A stretch of 64,000 bases of DNA from Haliclona indistincta (taxonomy: Eukaryota > Porifera > Demospongiae > Haplosclerida > Chalinidae): assembly GCA_964017065.1 (NCBI GenBank), contig OZ024783.1:1924134-1988133 (forward strand). The letters are read 5' to 3'. The notes under the pieces were generated by a model. That model was not told the origin of the DNA, did not search any database, and was given only the letters and a program-made list of their open reading frames with translations. Made by a program: the position numbers and the translations under genes. This document shows, one piece after another, positions 35,401 through 46,894 of this stretch (the stretch's first letter is position 1; each line of letters opens with the position of its first letter).

Positions 35401-36556
35401 ATTAATTACACATGCTGCCACAGGTGTTTTATGAGGTTTGACACGAACTTCATTTGGGCTTTTTATGCTCCAACCATTCTTATTAGTTTGGTAAGCTATG
35501 TAAGTGTGTTTCATAACCATAGCTCGAAAATATTGACCCCTTGGAAGTAAGATTTTACAATTCCGAACTGAGCGTACTACAATGAAATATCAGAAAAAAA
35601 TGTGATGATCTATTGCACGAGAAAATTATTCTCAGCACAACGTACATTTGCTCATGACTGTATGAGTTGTACAGAACTACATTGAAAATAAGTTTCTAAA
35701 AACCAATAGCGATGGAAATACCATGTGATATTACTGTATTCATAGTTGTAACCTCCTTGGTTACAACTATGAATACTATGGTTACTTGGTTACTTGGTTA
35801 CTTGGTTACAACTAATGCTAGTTTTAGCATTAGTTGTAACCTCCTAACAAGAAATGCTAAAACTAGTAAAACATAACTAATCTATAATATCAGGTCAACA
35901 TTGGGTTCCTAATCATGGCTATTGTTATAATATATCGTCACCTGAGGAAACAAGAAGATAAGTCCAAAAGAGCTGTCGAGATTCAGCAAAGTAATGAGAT
36001 AGCTGTGTATGATGTGTTTACTTTCACACACATACAGGCACTGGTTGAAAGTGATCATCTCACTAGTGATTGTACTGGGTATAGTGTGGTTTGGTCAGCT
36101 CTTATTCTTCGCTGATAATCGTACGATTAGGTACATAGGCTTCATCTTCTTTTCTGGTCAAGGCATCATTATATTCATCTTACTGGTTCCTGTCTCAAAA
36201 CAGGTATAGCATTTATTATAGTTTGGAGTCATAATTGTAGTGCTGAGTCAAGCAGAATTTAATATGAATGGTATAATATCAAAAATTTTGATTTTTTAGG
36301 TGAGAGATGCTAATATTAAGTGGTGGAAGACATGTTTACAATCTCATCCACATTATCCCGCTACAGTAAGTGATATTACATGTATTGTATAACATTATGT
36401 TCATTATAATACTTCTTTTGTAGCCAATGAACATCAAACAAAACATAGTATGATAAAACCTCGACCAATAACACTGCTTGATAGACTGTTAAACATAATT
36501 CACTAAATAATTTTTACTTATTATAATAAAAATTAATAATTAATTTTATTATGTCA

Positions 36557-36694
36557 AGCATTGGGTAGAGAAGCTAAGCTACAAGGCACTCGGGTCATCT
36601 TTAGCATTGGGTGGAGAAGCTAAGCTACAAGGAATTTAGGTCATCTTTAGCATTGGGTAGAGAAGCTAAGCTACAAGGCACTTGGGTCATTTGG
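36557..36694. repeat. 46-bp repeat, three units, behind locus E
   Basis: Three units of the same 46-bp sequence that is present 16 times behind locus B start at 36557, 36603 and 36649. They end in the same TTGGGTCATTTGGGTCATC junction. Confidence 0.85.
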
Positions 36695-36774
36695 GTCATC
36701 TTCAGCATTTGCAATAATTGTGAAGATTAACAGAATTTAAGTCTCATTTTCCTGCTACAGTAGCACTTAAAAAT

Positions 36775-37131
36775 TATTAATGTTTCAATGCTACTTTTTG
36801 TACCCAATGAACTCCAGCTGCATGATTACCTGGTCTTTGACTCAAATCACTGCATGATTCTAAAATCATACACTCATTAAATATTTCCAACTATCTGTCA
36901 TTGAAACATGAGGCTAAGAGGATGCCCAGCTGATAGTAGGCCCTGCAGCACCGTCATAACTTGGGGTACATAGCTCTGTAGCATATACTGTGTGGAGACT
37001 ACATAGCAGTAGATTGTGATTTCGCCATACTAAATCGGATCACCAACTTGTTACCACGCCTATTAGTACTAACGCGCGGGTGCTCCCTCATAGTTCCCAC
37101 GCCGCGCGATTCATCACCGCATCAGGTTACG
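36775..37131 (+). promoter_or_regulatory. Conserved upstream block of locus F, short form
   Basis: The short form, very close to that of C, including TGTGGAGACTACATAGCAGT, the TTACCACGCCTATTAGTACT string and CTAACGCGCGGGTGC before the ATG. Confidence 0.5.
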
Positions 37132-40100
37132 ATGAGAAGACCAATCATGTTCTCGCTGATCTTCTTCTGCTTCAAACTATCCTATTGGTTTGCAGATGCT
37201 CAAGACACGTAAGCACTCAGTGTTGTGTGTCATTGATACTTACACTGCTGCCTTTTTTACCCAGATTTAGCTTGAATCTTGTACTAGTAACAGCTGATGG
37301 AGTAGAATGCAATGGCTCCCATCCTACTGTCACAGTGAGTACACGACTGGTAAGTGTGGTGCCAGTAAGAAAATATACCCAATGGATTCCAGTCTCAGGT
37401 CAGTCACAGTCTGACTCAATGCCGTTGATCACAGATTCAAAGCTTGTCTTGGGACTCAAGATTAATGAATCGTTATCATAGTGCATGTATGTTGTTTTTC
37501 TGTAGACAACTGCAGTACAGCTCACAACTTGACATTTTCATTGTCTGAAATATTTAATGGAACTAGGCTCGACACAGTAGCTAACCCACACTATCAGTTC
37601 AGGATTGATCTGTCTCGTGTGGATCACTGCCATTGTTTAACTGTTGACAGTGCTACTGGTGTTATTGGTAACATTATATTCAATCAATGGAGAGATGGAA
37701 GCTTCTGGTGTGGCAGCAACATCACTCAGCTTTGTGCCTCAAGTAGTGACAATACAACATTCTATTCTGTACTTATAAGTCGGAATGGATCACTGCTAAG
37801 AGATGATGCTCTTTTGTGTGACAATTCAACAGATGAGGATGCTTTCAGTGAGTCATAATACTTGCATTATACAGTACATGCATGCACGACATACAATCAT
37901 AATATACACAACTTACTGAAGCTGCTTGCACAATAGATTACTGTATCCCTTTCATTAGGCACTAAGTGCATGACTGTTGATGTTTGGAAAGGAACTCTTA
38001 AGTGCACTGTCAGCCGAGCTAGTCATGACGAAACTTGCTCTCTCGATGGAAATGGTAATTGTAGTGATGTAGACACATTTTGTTCAATGACATGTCATAT
38101 AATGTTTAGCTACATATATTAACGCAATCGATGAAGTAATAATTGAATGCTTCAAAGCATGGTTATCATAAATTATGTGTGTCGGTGTGTTATTTTACAT
38201 CAACGCTTTCCTGCATAGCTACCAGAGTGTGTCACTGCAATGGAGAGTGGGGACCAGTTCACTGTCATCCATCACTACAACTAGTAGAGGAACTGGTATG
38301 GAGACAATAAATATTATAGGTCAAGTAAACATGCATATTGTTCATACATGCATGTAGCTTGAATCATCTCTACCTGAAGATAGTCTCATGATTCTAAGTC
38401 AGCTACCACCAAACACTACCACCATCACTCAGCGATTGGATCTCCTTATGAGAGCTGTGCAGCAACAACTCAACACAACACAAGGAATAACAGAGACATT
38501 TCTACAGGTATAGCTATACCACAGTGTTGTTTAGACATCAAAATACTCTCTTCTGTAAACATACTCACAGTTGATTCTGAACATCGTTGAAGATAATACA
38601 CCAATTGAGGCAAGTGATGTTTTCAATTTCAAGTTCATCAGTCTACAAAACAATTCTAAAATAACATAAAGTGCAAGAAGACGTTAATATCGCTGAACCA
38701 TTAAAATTTCCATTTTTATTGTTCAGGCAAATTCTTCTAGTTCAGCTCCGTTTCTGTCTCTACTGGATGATGTGGCTCTTAATCTCAGACTGAACAGAAC
38801 TGTTAGCTCAAAAAATGATTTAATACGTAAGTAGACAATTATAGTGCATCTATATGTGTTATGACTAGAATATCCCTTATAGGAGTGAGGATAAGAGAAG
38901 TGTTTCCTGGTAGTGGTCGTGTCACTGGCTTACAAGTTGACAACAACTACATTTCCCTACCTGATGAAATATTTGTAAACATATCTGAATCAGGTATACA
39001 TGTCAACAGTGTATAGCTAGTCCCAAACATTGCATTTCCTTTTGATAGTATTTGTTGCATCTTATTATTTTGAGAACATCTCTAATCTACTGCATGAGGG
39101 AGCTCAAGAGTAAGCTTGTGAACATTTCTGCAGCTATAACCAGTTTCTGTACACATAATTTTGTTTCAGGCCTATTTCTTCAGTTATCTCATCCACACTG
39201 GCTTGTAACGAATGCAAAACCACTAATCTATCAGAGAATGTGACAGTTTTCTTTGACTTGTCTCAAGAAATGACTAACAACACTAAATGTGTGTTTGCTA
39301 ACTTGCAGTAAGTCCTATAACTAGACTGCTATAATATCAAGTATGAGCTGAGCTTTTATGTTTAGAGACAGTGTTGGTTCTAATTTTTGGAACGACAGTG
39401 GTTGCAGCATGATAGATTTTGAGAATGGTTCTGTGATGTGCTCGTGCAATCATCTCACACACTTTGCTATTCTCCTCAGTCCTGAGCAGCCAGATAATGT
39501 AAGCATAATTTTAGTTAATAAAAGTGCATAAAATTATTTACTGCTTCAGAATTCGGCATCAATGGTTTTCTTGATCATTTGGCAAGTTGTCTCGTCCATT
39601 TCACTGGTGTTCCTCTTGGCTACTATTCTCACATTTGTACTACAAAAGTCAGACAAATTAAAGTGTATCAATAATTAGTATCTTTTTTACTTACAGATCT
39701 CTGTGGAACATGCGTAACTACATTCACTGTATGTTGTGTGGTAGTATGTTCACTGCCCAGCTTGTGTTTACAGTGGGGATATACAGAACTGAGAACGAGG
39801 TACTATGACTGTCCTCAATTTCCCTCACTCTCCCATATCATGCAGGCTGTCTGTTCAGCCATTGCTGTGATGCTTCACTACCTCTCACTGGTAACGTTCA
39901 TGTGGATGCTAATGGAGGGTGTGGTCTTGTATGTGATACTAGTCAAAGTGTTCATAGCAGATCAAAAACGCTACATTGCTTTCTTCACAATCGCAAGTTA
40001 TGGTAAGTGATGCTCGTGGTTTGTGCTCTGCAACATTTTTCTGTGACTGTATGCATGCATGTATAGGTATACCACTGCTATACATGGGTTTAGTGGTACC

Positions 40101-41500
40101 TCTTGGATTCTTAGTCAACACTGAGCACATAATTGGAAACCATTATGGACAACGGGATGCGAATGGGAGACTGACGGCGTAAATGATTTATTCAGATGAT
40201 GATGAACTAGTAATACATGCTGTCATAGGTGCTGGGTGAGGTCTGTCACGAAATTCTCCTGGGCTTATTTAGCTCCTGCCATTCTTATTAGTTTGGTAAG
40301 CTACATAAGTGATATTGTACAACGTCACGAGTTCATTACCTAAGAGTATGCAACCGTCAATATACCCCCTAGGACGGCGTTGGACATTTTCTAATTCACT
40401 ATACACAGCGATGATTATCATTACTGCTGTTGTGAATATCGTTACACAACGGTGAATATCATTAGCATAGCAGTCCTAATGCTTTCTGCTGTATAAACTT
40501 GTGACGTAGAAAATGTCCAACGCTGTCCTAGGGGGTATTTTGACGGTTGCATACTCTTAGGTAATGAACTCTTGACAATGTACATTTACTTATGAGTTGT
40601 AAGAACTACATTGAAAAGAAGTTTCTAAAAGCCATTAGTGATGAAAATATCATGTAATATTACTCTATTCATAGTTTATCCTCCTTGGAAAAGCAATGTT
40701 TTAGTAAAGAATTATTAATACCAAACAATAACTACAACTAAAATGCTAAAATTACTAAAACATAACTAACCTACCTAATCTATGTCAGGTCAACATTGGG
40801 TTCCTAGTCATGGCTATTGTTGTATTGTGTCGTCACCAGAGGAAACAAGAAAATAAGCCCAAAAGAGATTCAGCTAAGTAATGAGATAGCTGTGTATGTT
40901 GTGTTTATTTTCACACACATATAGGCACTGGTTGAAAGTGATCATCTCACTAGTGATTGTACTGGGTATAACGTGGTTTGGTCAACTTGTATTCTTCACA
41001 GCAGATTTTGTGATTGCGTACATTGCATACATCTTCTTTTCGAGTCAAGGCATCGTTATATTCATCTTACTGGTTCCTCTCTCAAAACAGGTATAGCCTT
41101 CATATAATATAATTCACATTAATTTTTTGGGGTCATGCTTTTGGTGCTCAGTCAAGCAGAATTGACTAAATATTCTTATTATCTATAATAATCTTGATTT
41201 TTTAGGTAAGAGATGCTTATGATGCTTATAGCATTAATTTATTATAATTTATTTCGCATTTTTGGTCTCATAATTGCAATGCTGAGTCAAGCAGAATTTT
41301 ATATTCATGGTATAACCTCAATAATTTTGACTTTTGATTTTTTAAGGTGAGAGATGCTTATATTAAGTGGTGGAAGACATGTTTACAATCTCATTCACAT
41401 TATCCTGCTACAGTAAGTGATATTACATGTATTGTATAACATTATGTTCATTATAATACTTCTTTTGTAGCCAATGAACATCAAACAAAACATAGTATGA
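37132..41500 (+). CDS. Adhesion G protein-coupled receptor, locus F
   Basis: Exons: 37132-37208, 37265-37398, 37506-37847, 37959-38054, 38219-38295, 38358-38507, 38571-38609, 38727-38826, 38883-38993, 39049-39109, 39170-39307, 39366-39498, 39550-39647, 39697-39799, 39846-40002, 40067-40178, 40229-40295, 40789-40877, 40925-41090, 41347-41412, 41471-41500; 781 residues with no lesion seen. Exon 3 has SRVDHCHC where the other copies have SPADHCHC. GPS is CSCNHLTHFAIL. Exon 7 has a GC donor. Intron 17 holds a 269-bp MITE. Intron 19 contains the start of a second exon 20 of the long-tail type (41207, GTAAGAGATGCTTATG), which would give a short alternative tail ending at a TAA near 41248. Confidence 0.85.
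40316..40584. mobile_element. MITE in intron 17 of locus F
   Basis: Terminal inverted repeats of about 77 bp with a few mismatches run from TGTACAACGTCACGAG to CTCTTGACAATGTACA and include CTAGGACGGCGTTGGACATT. The interior is about 115 bp. No clear target duplication is present, partly because the flanking intron has diverged. Confidence 0.65.
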
Positions 41501-41781
41501 TGAAACCTCGACCAATAACACTGCTTGATAGACTGTTAAACATAATTCATTAATATATTATTGTAACGCCGGACAGTCTAGACCTGACTTAGTCATGTTC
41601 ACAGAACAATCACTGCTGTATTTTCATACACATGTCACCTCATCATATGACCTAGCCTAACCTTTAAATATGTGTGCATTGACTGTTGCATGAGAGAGTA
41701 TTTTCTGAGTCATAATTGTTGCACCGTGTTCCCGACGCTCTGGCTAGCGCTACACTGGTGGCAGCGGTGGGATATCAAGAG

Positions 41782-42071
41782 CAGTGGCGGATCCAGAAAA
41801 AGTAGATCGGGTGGGCCAATGTGCGGCGCGAAGCGCCGCCGAAAATTTTTAGCTAATTAATATTCATGAGAGGCGTAAATAATTGACTCTGACACGCTTC
41901 AACGCGATAGTCGAGCTAGAAGGTTATACAGCGCAGCGAGCGCGCTAGTCAGTAGTGAGAACTCTGCTCAGAACGGTAAGAATTTTGCACTATAGTTAAA
42001 ACTTTAAAATTTTAGGTGGGCTAGTTTGGGTGGGCCAGGCCCTACCTGGCCCACCCCTGGATCCGCCACTG
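41782..42071. mobile_element. hAT-type MITE inside the LTR retrotransposon leader
   Basis: Ends are CAGTGGCGGATCCAG and its reverse complement, flanked by ATCAAGAG on both sides (41774-41781 and 42072-42079), a perfect 8-bp target duplication. The CAGTGGCG end is a widespread hAT-type terminus in animals. Confidence 0.8.
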
Positions 42072-42313
42072 ATCAAGAGTCCTGCAGCTCGCAACTTCTG
42101 TTGTCAGACGGGTGTCTTCGTCAACTGTCCAGGAGCCCCAAAGCCCTCGGTTGGCGGAGGGGACAGAGTCCAGCGGCTGGCGTTGTCACCTGTTCTTCAC
42201 TGTCTTGACCTTGCCCTTAGTGAAGGGCCCTTAAAGGCGAGCTTTGCTGTACTCTCTGTATATTCTCCTATTTGCTGTTTTTTTTTCCCCTTTTCTCTTA
42301 GTCACCGCGAATA

Positions 42314-43195
42314 ATGGCAGCTCCTCAGCTTCGCGCTCCACGTCCTTATTCCCTCGGGGAGGACTTCCAGTTATGGCTGCGTCGGTTCGAAGCATTCGCT
42401 AAGGCTGTCAAGACACCGGACGACCAGTTCTGTAATGCTGTTTTGTCTCTGCTAGATGATGGTGCGTTCCGGGCGTTCGACCTGTTACGGAATTCAGACG
42501 CGCTTGTTGACGCGGCAGACTACAAAGAATTGACTAAAGCGCTCACCGAGAGATTCAGCCCTGGGACAGCGATGCAGGAGCTACGGTGGCATCTAAGTCA
42601 ACGAGTTCAGGAGGAAAAAGAGTCACTCGACGAATTCGCAGATGCTCTAATTCACCTCGTAAATCGTGGTTACCCGGACCAGACTGCTAATTTCAGGATG
42701 GAGATAGCTGGAGACAGGTTTATTGCTGGTCTCCGAGATGACCGTCTACAAGAAGCGCTGATGCAACAAGAGCCGGACAAATTAAAGAACCTGGATGAAG
42801 CCCGCAAGGCAGCAAAGAGATTGGAAGCAGCACAGCTAGCTCGGAAGAAGATGCGTGCTAAGGCAGTGGAAGTCCGGCGAGTTCGGTTCACTGAGCCGAC
42901 TCTGCCTACTCTTGCTGATGTTAATGCTGTTGGAGCCAGAGCTAGGGGCGACGATGATTTAGCTGAGGCGGTTCGCCAAAACACCGTGATGTTGCAGCAG
43001 TTGCTAACCCAGTTCAACAATCGACAACCTACCGGACGTCGTCCTCCACGTCGACCACGCCGACCACCTTTAGGAAGTTGCTGGCGCTGTGGTGAAGAAG
43101 GTCACTTCCAGCGAGACTGCCCACATCCTAGCCCACAACCAGCGGGAAACGATCAGCGACCGACGAATTGGGTCAACCGCCGGTCGCAGAAGTAA
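42314..43195 (+). CDS. gag: Retrotransposon Gag
   Basis: 293 residues from the ATG at 42314. The N-terminal two thirds form the capsid-like part typical of Ty3/gypsy Gag: YSLGEDFQLWLRRFEAFAKA, then LRWHLSQRVQ and the EEKESLDEFADAL helix. A basic stretch (RRPPRRPRRPP) comes next. The C-terminal zinc knuckle CWRCGEEGHFQRDC is a complete C-X2-C-X4-H-X4-C nucleic-acid-binding motif. Gag would form the particle and package the RNA. A GGGAAAC heptamer at 43144-43150 lies in the correct phase (GCG GGA AAC) for a -1 shift into the protease frame, which overlaps the gag end. Confidence 0.85.
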   Translation: MAAPQLRAPRPYSLGEDFQLWLRRFEAFAKAVKTPDDQFCNAVLSLLDDGAFRAFDLLRNSDALVDAADYKELTKALTERFSPGTAMQELRWHLSQRVQEEKESLDEFADALIHLVNRGYPDQTANFRMEIAGDRFIAGLRDDRLQEALMQQEPDKLKNLDEARKAAKRLEAAQLARKKMRAKAVEVRRVRFTEPTLPTLADVNAVGARARGDDDLAEAVRQNTVMLQQLLTQFNNRQPTGRRPPRRPRRPPLGSCWRCGEEGHFQRDCPHPSPQPAGNDQRPTNWVNRRSQK

Positions 43196-43926
43196 CTGAC
43201 CTCAACCCCCTTCACATATCCAGTACCTCCCTTCAGCAGTCCATCTTTGTCAACGGGGTGGTTCAGAAGAGGCCAATATCTCTACTTGTAGATACTGGGT
43301 CGGCGATTACCATTATTCACGAACGAGTATGGTGTCCTCCGCAGAGTGGTCTACGAAAAGTGAACAGACCAGTACTAGCAGCAAACGGAGGACCTCTATC
43401 CATCCTTGGACAGACAGAAGTCCGCATAGTGATTGCCGGAAAAGAGTTCTCACATCAAGTTCTGATCGCTGGAGACATTACCCAGGAGTGTATACTCGGT
43501 GCCGATTTCTTGACCACACATGGATTTGTCATCGACTTGGGAAACCATGTGCTGCGTGTCGGAGAGACTTCTACTCCTCTGCTTAGTTCAAAGACACCAC
43601 TTGCCTCCAGCTACCATGTCTCTGTTGGTGAGACTTTTGTTGTTCACCCGGGAGAAGAGAGACTGTGTAAAGCTAATATCAGTTGTGAATATCCCTCTCT
43701 TGCAGGTACTACAGGTGTGGTGGAAGCTCAGGAGGGAATCGAAGAGAAGCATCAGATCCTCTTGGCGCGTGTACTAGCTAACCCTGATCAAGGAACGGTT
43801 CCACTGAGAATTGCTAATCTCTCTGGTTCAGCAGTAACACTTTACAAGGGAACCAATCTCGCTAAATTTTGTCCCTTGGGTTCGCCAGATCAGGACACCG
43901 AGTATGTGGAGCCATGGACAATATAA
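43145..43926 (+). CDS. pro: Retrotransposon protease (start of Pol), truncated by an insertion
   Basis: The frame lies -1 relative to gag and is open from the slippery heptamer; it has no ATG of its own in a good position, which fits frameshift expression. The aspartic protease core is clear: LLVDTGSAITII (catalytic DTGS) and, about 80 residues on, ILGADFLTTHG, the flap-side motif of retropepsins. It processes the Gag-Pol precursor. The frame runs into the 1.85-kb inverted-repeat element at 43912 and stops a few codons later. Confidence 0.8.
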
Positions 43927-45763
43927 TACCTTAGGTGGACTGGAAACGCAATTAGTTTACGGAGAAATTTGAAAACCTATCCGCGTAACGGCCTACAGAC
44001 GGGTATAACGGAGAAATGTACGGAAACCCGTAAAATGGCGCCTGCTGGATACAGCTGAATCACTGTGAATGCCGTCAGAAATAGCCATTCTCTTGAGAAA
44101 GAAGACGCTTTGTGTAAAAATCTGGCTAGGCCTATAATCTACTATCATTATGAGAACTACTAGGCGAGCAGGAACCGACGGTGGCAGCTGCAAGAGTCGA
44201 CTTACCGCTTCAACAGACAGCCGGTACCGCCACTGACGTCTAGCTACACGAGTTATGCAGCAGTGGTGACTCTCAAACTTTAAGTTGACAGTAACAAGGC
44301 ACGTGTTAGTGTGCGGACAGTATCAGAAGTTGAGTTGATGTCGTCTAAAAGTGAAAACGAATCCTAGTCAGCCGCCAGTGAGAGTCAGACACCAGCCAAA
44401 GAACAAGCTCTATGCTGTATTTTAAATGTTTATGTGTAATAGTTGAGTCCTATATGCACACTGACTTGTATAAATTACATAGAGTGAGAGATGCTGGTCC
44501 ATTCACTATGTGTGGCTAGTAATAGTAGCTAACAGAAAGTTACTGTTGTGTGGATTTTTAATAAGATTTTATGATGACTATTAGTGGACCCGGTAGCCTC
44601 ACCAGTTGCAATGAGCATGGTAAAAATTGTTTAGTGCATAACTAAGTGGCTACTGAGATTACCCTGCACAAGTTCAAGCACTAAAATGAAACATTTCGTG
44701 TTGGAATGAGTACTGTAACTATTGATTCGAACAACTACTGATTTTAATTCTTGTTGGACCCAATGGACGTATTAATGAAGCAAATCAGTAATGGAAATCT
44801 AAGTATAGGTTAGAGACCGAGGCCAAGGGATCTACGCGGTATAGAAACCCGAGGAAGCCATATAGAACACGAGCGCGTAGCGCGAGGGTTCTATGGCGAC
44901 GCGAGGGTTTCTATACCGCGTAGATCCCGTTGGCCGAGGTCTCTAACCGGCTTAGAGTATAGCAACCGTTGCTATCCAACAAGGAATTTTCGACGCTGCG
45001 CAAATGTTTTGTAAAGAACACGGCCTTACTTCAGCGATGGGAAAACACAGGCGAGTTTAGCTAGAGTACGTCGCTAAACGGCTTTCCGTGTCTTGTTACA
45101 CCTTGCTGGTACTCTGCCTCGTCTCCTACCGTCCTTCCGCCATCGCCTTAGCGTCTGCTAGTGGCTTTCTGACGCAACAAAAAAATTAGTTTCTGGAACT
45201 CACTCACGCTCACACGTGTACAAGCCTCACATCACGCATTCTTGTAATAACAATTTTTATGGCTTGTTATGAATGCACTCTCACTAAGCAAATTGTGGTC
45301 TATCTGTTCGCGGAAGGACTCTATCTGTTCGCGGATGGACTCTATCCGTTCGCGGATGGACTCTACAGCAAATAGATCCTCGGATCTAGTAAATCTGATT
45401 GGTCAATAACATTGAGCTATACTCTAAGGCTAAGGAGTTTACTCTTTCAGAGATTACCCTGCACAAGTTTAGCACATCGCGTTGCTCGAGTGCATTTTAC
45501 TTGCTCTGCGAGTGCAAATATACACTTGGGTAGTAAACTGCCTGTTTACTCACAGATATAACATGTTAGGCCTCCATAGAATACTTTTCATTCGTCTGAT
45601 AAAACGTAGAAGAGTGGCGTCGCTGCTTTAGTACATGCAGTGAGTATGCGTCTTCTTGGCGTACATTTCATTAGCCGTTACGAGGATCCCAGCGCAACTT
45701 CCGTATAATTATCCGTAAACTAATTGCGTTTCCAGTCCACCTAAGGTATTATATTGTCCATGG
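43912..45763. mobile_element. 1,852-bp inverted-repeat element inside the retrotransposon
   Basis: Perfect 51-bp terminal inverted repeats (43912-43962 and 45713-45763), beginning CCATGGACAATATAATACC, are flanked by TGGAG on both sides (43907-43911 and 45764-45768). No transposase frame is visible. It contains the second copy of the palindrome-plus-iteron module. Since the host retrotransposon has identical LTRs, this insertion is also recent. Confidence 0.75.
44656..45469. mobile_element. Palindrome-plus-iteron module, copy 2
   Basis: A 140-bp palindrome (44809-44948) with central GAGCGCGTAGCGCGAGGG (44871-44888) is followed about 350 bp later by three 21-bp units with core GTTCGCGGATGGACTC (45301-45363). 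A CCAAT box in reverse, AATCTGATTGGTCA, follows at 45392-45405. The block is bounded by direct repeats AGATTACCCTGCACAAGTT (44656-44674 and 45451-45469). CTTAGAGTATAGC (44951) and GCTATACTCTAAG (45417) are inverted near its inner edges. Confidence 0.55.
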
Positions 45764-45857
45764 TGGAGCTACCTATGACAGAGTCGACTCCTGATACACA
45801 TGTCCATCACGTTGGTCTTCAGCAGTCTCCAGCATCTCTATACTTGGAATTGATACC

Positions 45858-46688
45858 AGAGAGTGGAGTGAACATCAAGTAGAAGCCCTGAATGGACTGG
45901 TTAGCGATTTCTCATCTGTCTTTTCCTCTGGTAAAAGTGACCTTGGTCGTACTGATAAAATCTATCTGATGTTTGGACGAGAAGTACGCCTTCCGGTGGA
46001 TATTATGTTTGGTGGCGAGAGAGCGCCTGGTGAATCTCCAGCTGAATACACAAGCAATGTGAGGAGCCGCTTCAGCAGAGCGTATGAGACTGCTAGAGAT
46101 AATGGACAGGGAGCACAGAAGCGACAGAAAGATCACTATGACCGTAAAGTCACAGGAGGAAGATATAAGCCTGGTGATTTGGTGTGGCTCTACTGTCCAG
46201 CAGTATCTCCTGGAAAGGCTAAGAAATTTCATAGTGGTTGGAAGGGACCATACAAAATTCTGAAAGTGATCTCCGACGTGGTCTACCGAATACAGCTGGT
46301 TACCCCACCAACCGACAGGAGACGAAGACAACGCTTGGTCGTACACTTCAATCGACTGAAGCCCTGTTACACGTCGAGTCCAGGAAACCCTACTGAGAAA
46401 TCTCCAAGTCAACCGAACCCTCCATCTGCTGGCACACCTACCATAGACCCGCCTGTTGAAGATGATCTGATGGTGCCCATACCAATAGACGAGCCGACAT
46501 CACAAGTAGCCAATCCAGACACTAACCCAACTTCCCAAGCAACCACTTCAGATGCTGATGCGGCTTCAGAAGCAGTCAGTCCAGATCAAGATGCTGATCA
46601 AGAAGCAGGCACTCGTGGAGGCAGCTGGTCAGGACAACTTCGGCGCACAGTGCGACCGCCAGACTACTATCGTCCAGGCTCTTCGTGA
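45858..46688 (+). pseudogene. Retrotransposon Pol remnant: pre-RT linker joined to integrase C-terminus
   Basis: The 5' part (about 45890-45960) has the LVSDFSSVFSSGKSDLGRTD pattern that normally lies just before reverse transcriptase. It runs directly into MFGREVRLPVDIMFGG and GDLVWLYCP...KFHSGWKGPYKI, which belong to the C-terminal region of Ty3/gypsy integrase (the WKGPY segment is typical). The catalytic polymerase, RNase H and integrase core in between are deleted without loss of frame near 45965. The tail is Pro/Thr/Asp-rich. The product cannot polymerise or integrate by itself. Confidence 0.75.
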
Positions 46689-46894
46689 GGAGGGGGAGTG
46701 GTGTAACGCCGGACAGTCTAGACCTGACTTAGTCATGTTCACAGAACAATCACTGCTGTATTTTCATACACATGTCACCTCATCATATGACCTAGCCTAA
46801 CCTTTAAATATGTGTGCATTGACTGTTGCATGAGAGAGTATTTTCTGAGTCATAATTGTTGCACCGTGTTCCCGACGCTCTGGCTAGCGCTACA

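Larger units (their letters stand above)
29023..36453 (+). pseudogene. Adhesion G protein-coupled receptor, locus E, with stop codon and frameshift
   Basis: Exons: 29023-29099, 29171-29301, 29396-29731, 29846-29941, 33419-33495, 33551-33700, 33777-33812, 33920-34019, 34074-34184, 34247-34307, 34362-34499, 34550-34682, 34748-34842, 34893-34995, 35042-35198, 35262-35373, 35424-35490, 35894-35990, 36038-36203, 36300-36365, 36424-36453. Exon 9 has TGA at 34085-34087 where other copies have AGA. Exon 18 has 8 extra bases (CTGTCGAG near 35971), which shifts the frame into a stop at the start of exon 19. Intron 4 is 3.5 kb because of nested transposons. Exon 9 is 111 nt, so skipping it would keep frame, but the exon 18 lesion remains. 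Intron 7 has a normal GT donor, unlike the GC donor of the other copies. Exon 5 carries an extra cysteine. Confidence 0.75.
41562..46894 (+). mobile_element. Ty3/gypsy-type LTR retrotransposon, non-autonomous
   Basis: Two identical 193-bp LTRs (41562-41754 and 46702-46894) run TG...CA and are flanked by TTAT (41558-41561 and 46895-46898). One base after the 5' LTR, TGGTGGCAGCGGTGGGAT (41756-41773) matches a primer-binding site for the 3' end of tRNA-Leu of the AAG/TAG type. A polypurine tract AGGAGGGGGAGTGG abuts the 3' LTR. Gag and protease are intact, but reverse transcriptase, RNase H and the integrase core are absent; only the integrase C-terminal part remains. Two foreign elements are inserted inside. 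Identical LTRs mean a recent insertion, so the internal deletion probably predates it and the copy was mobilised in trans. Confidence 0.85.
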
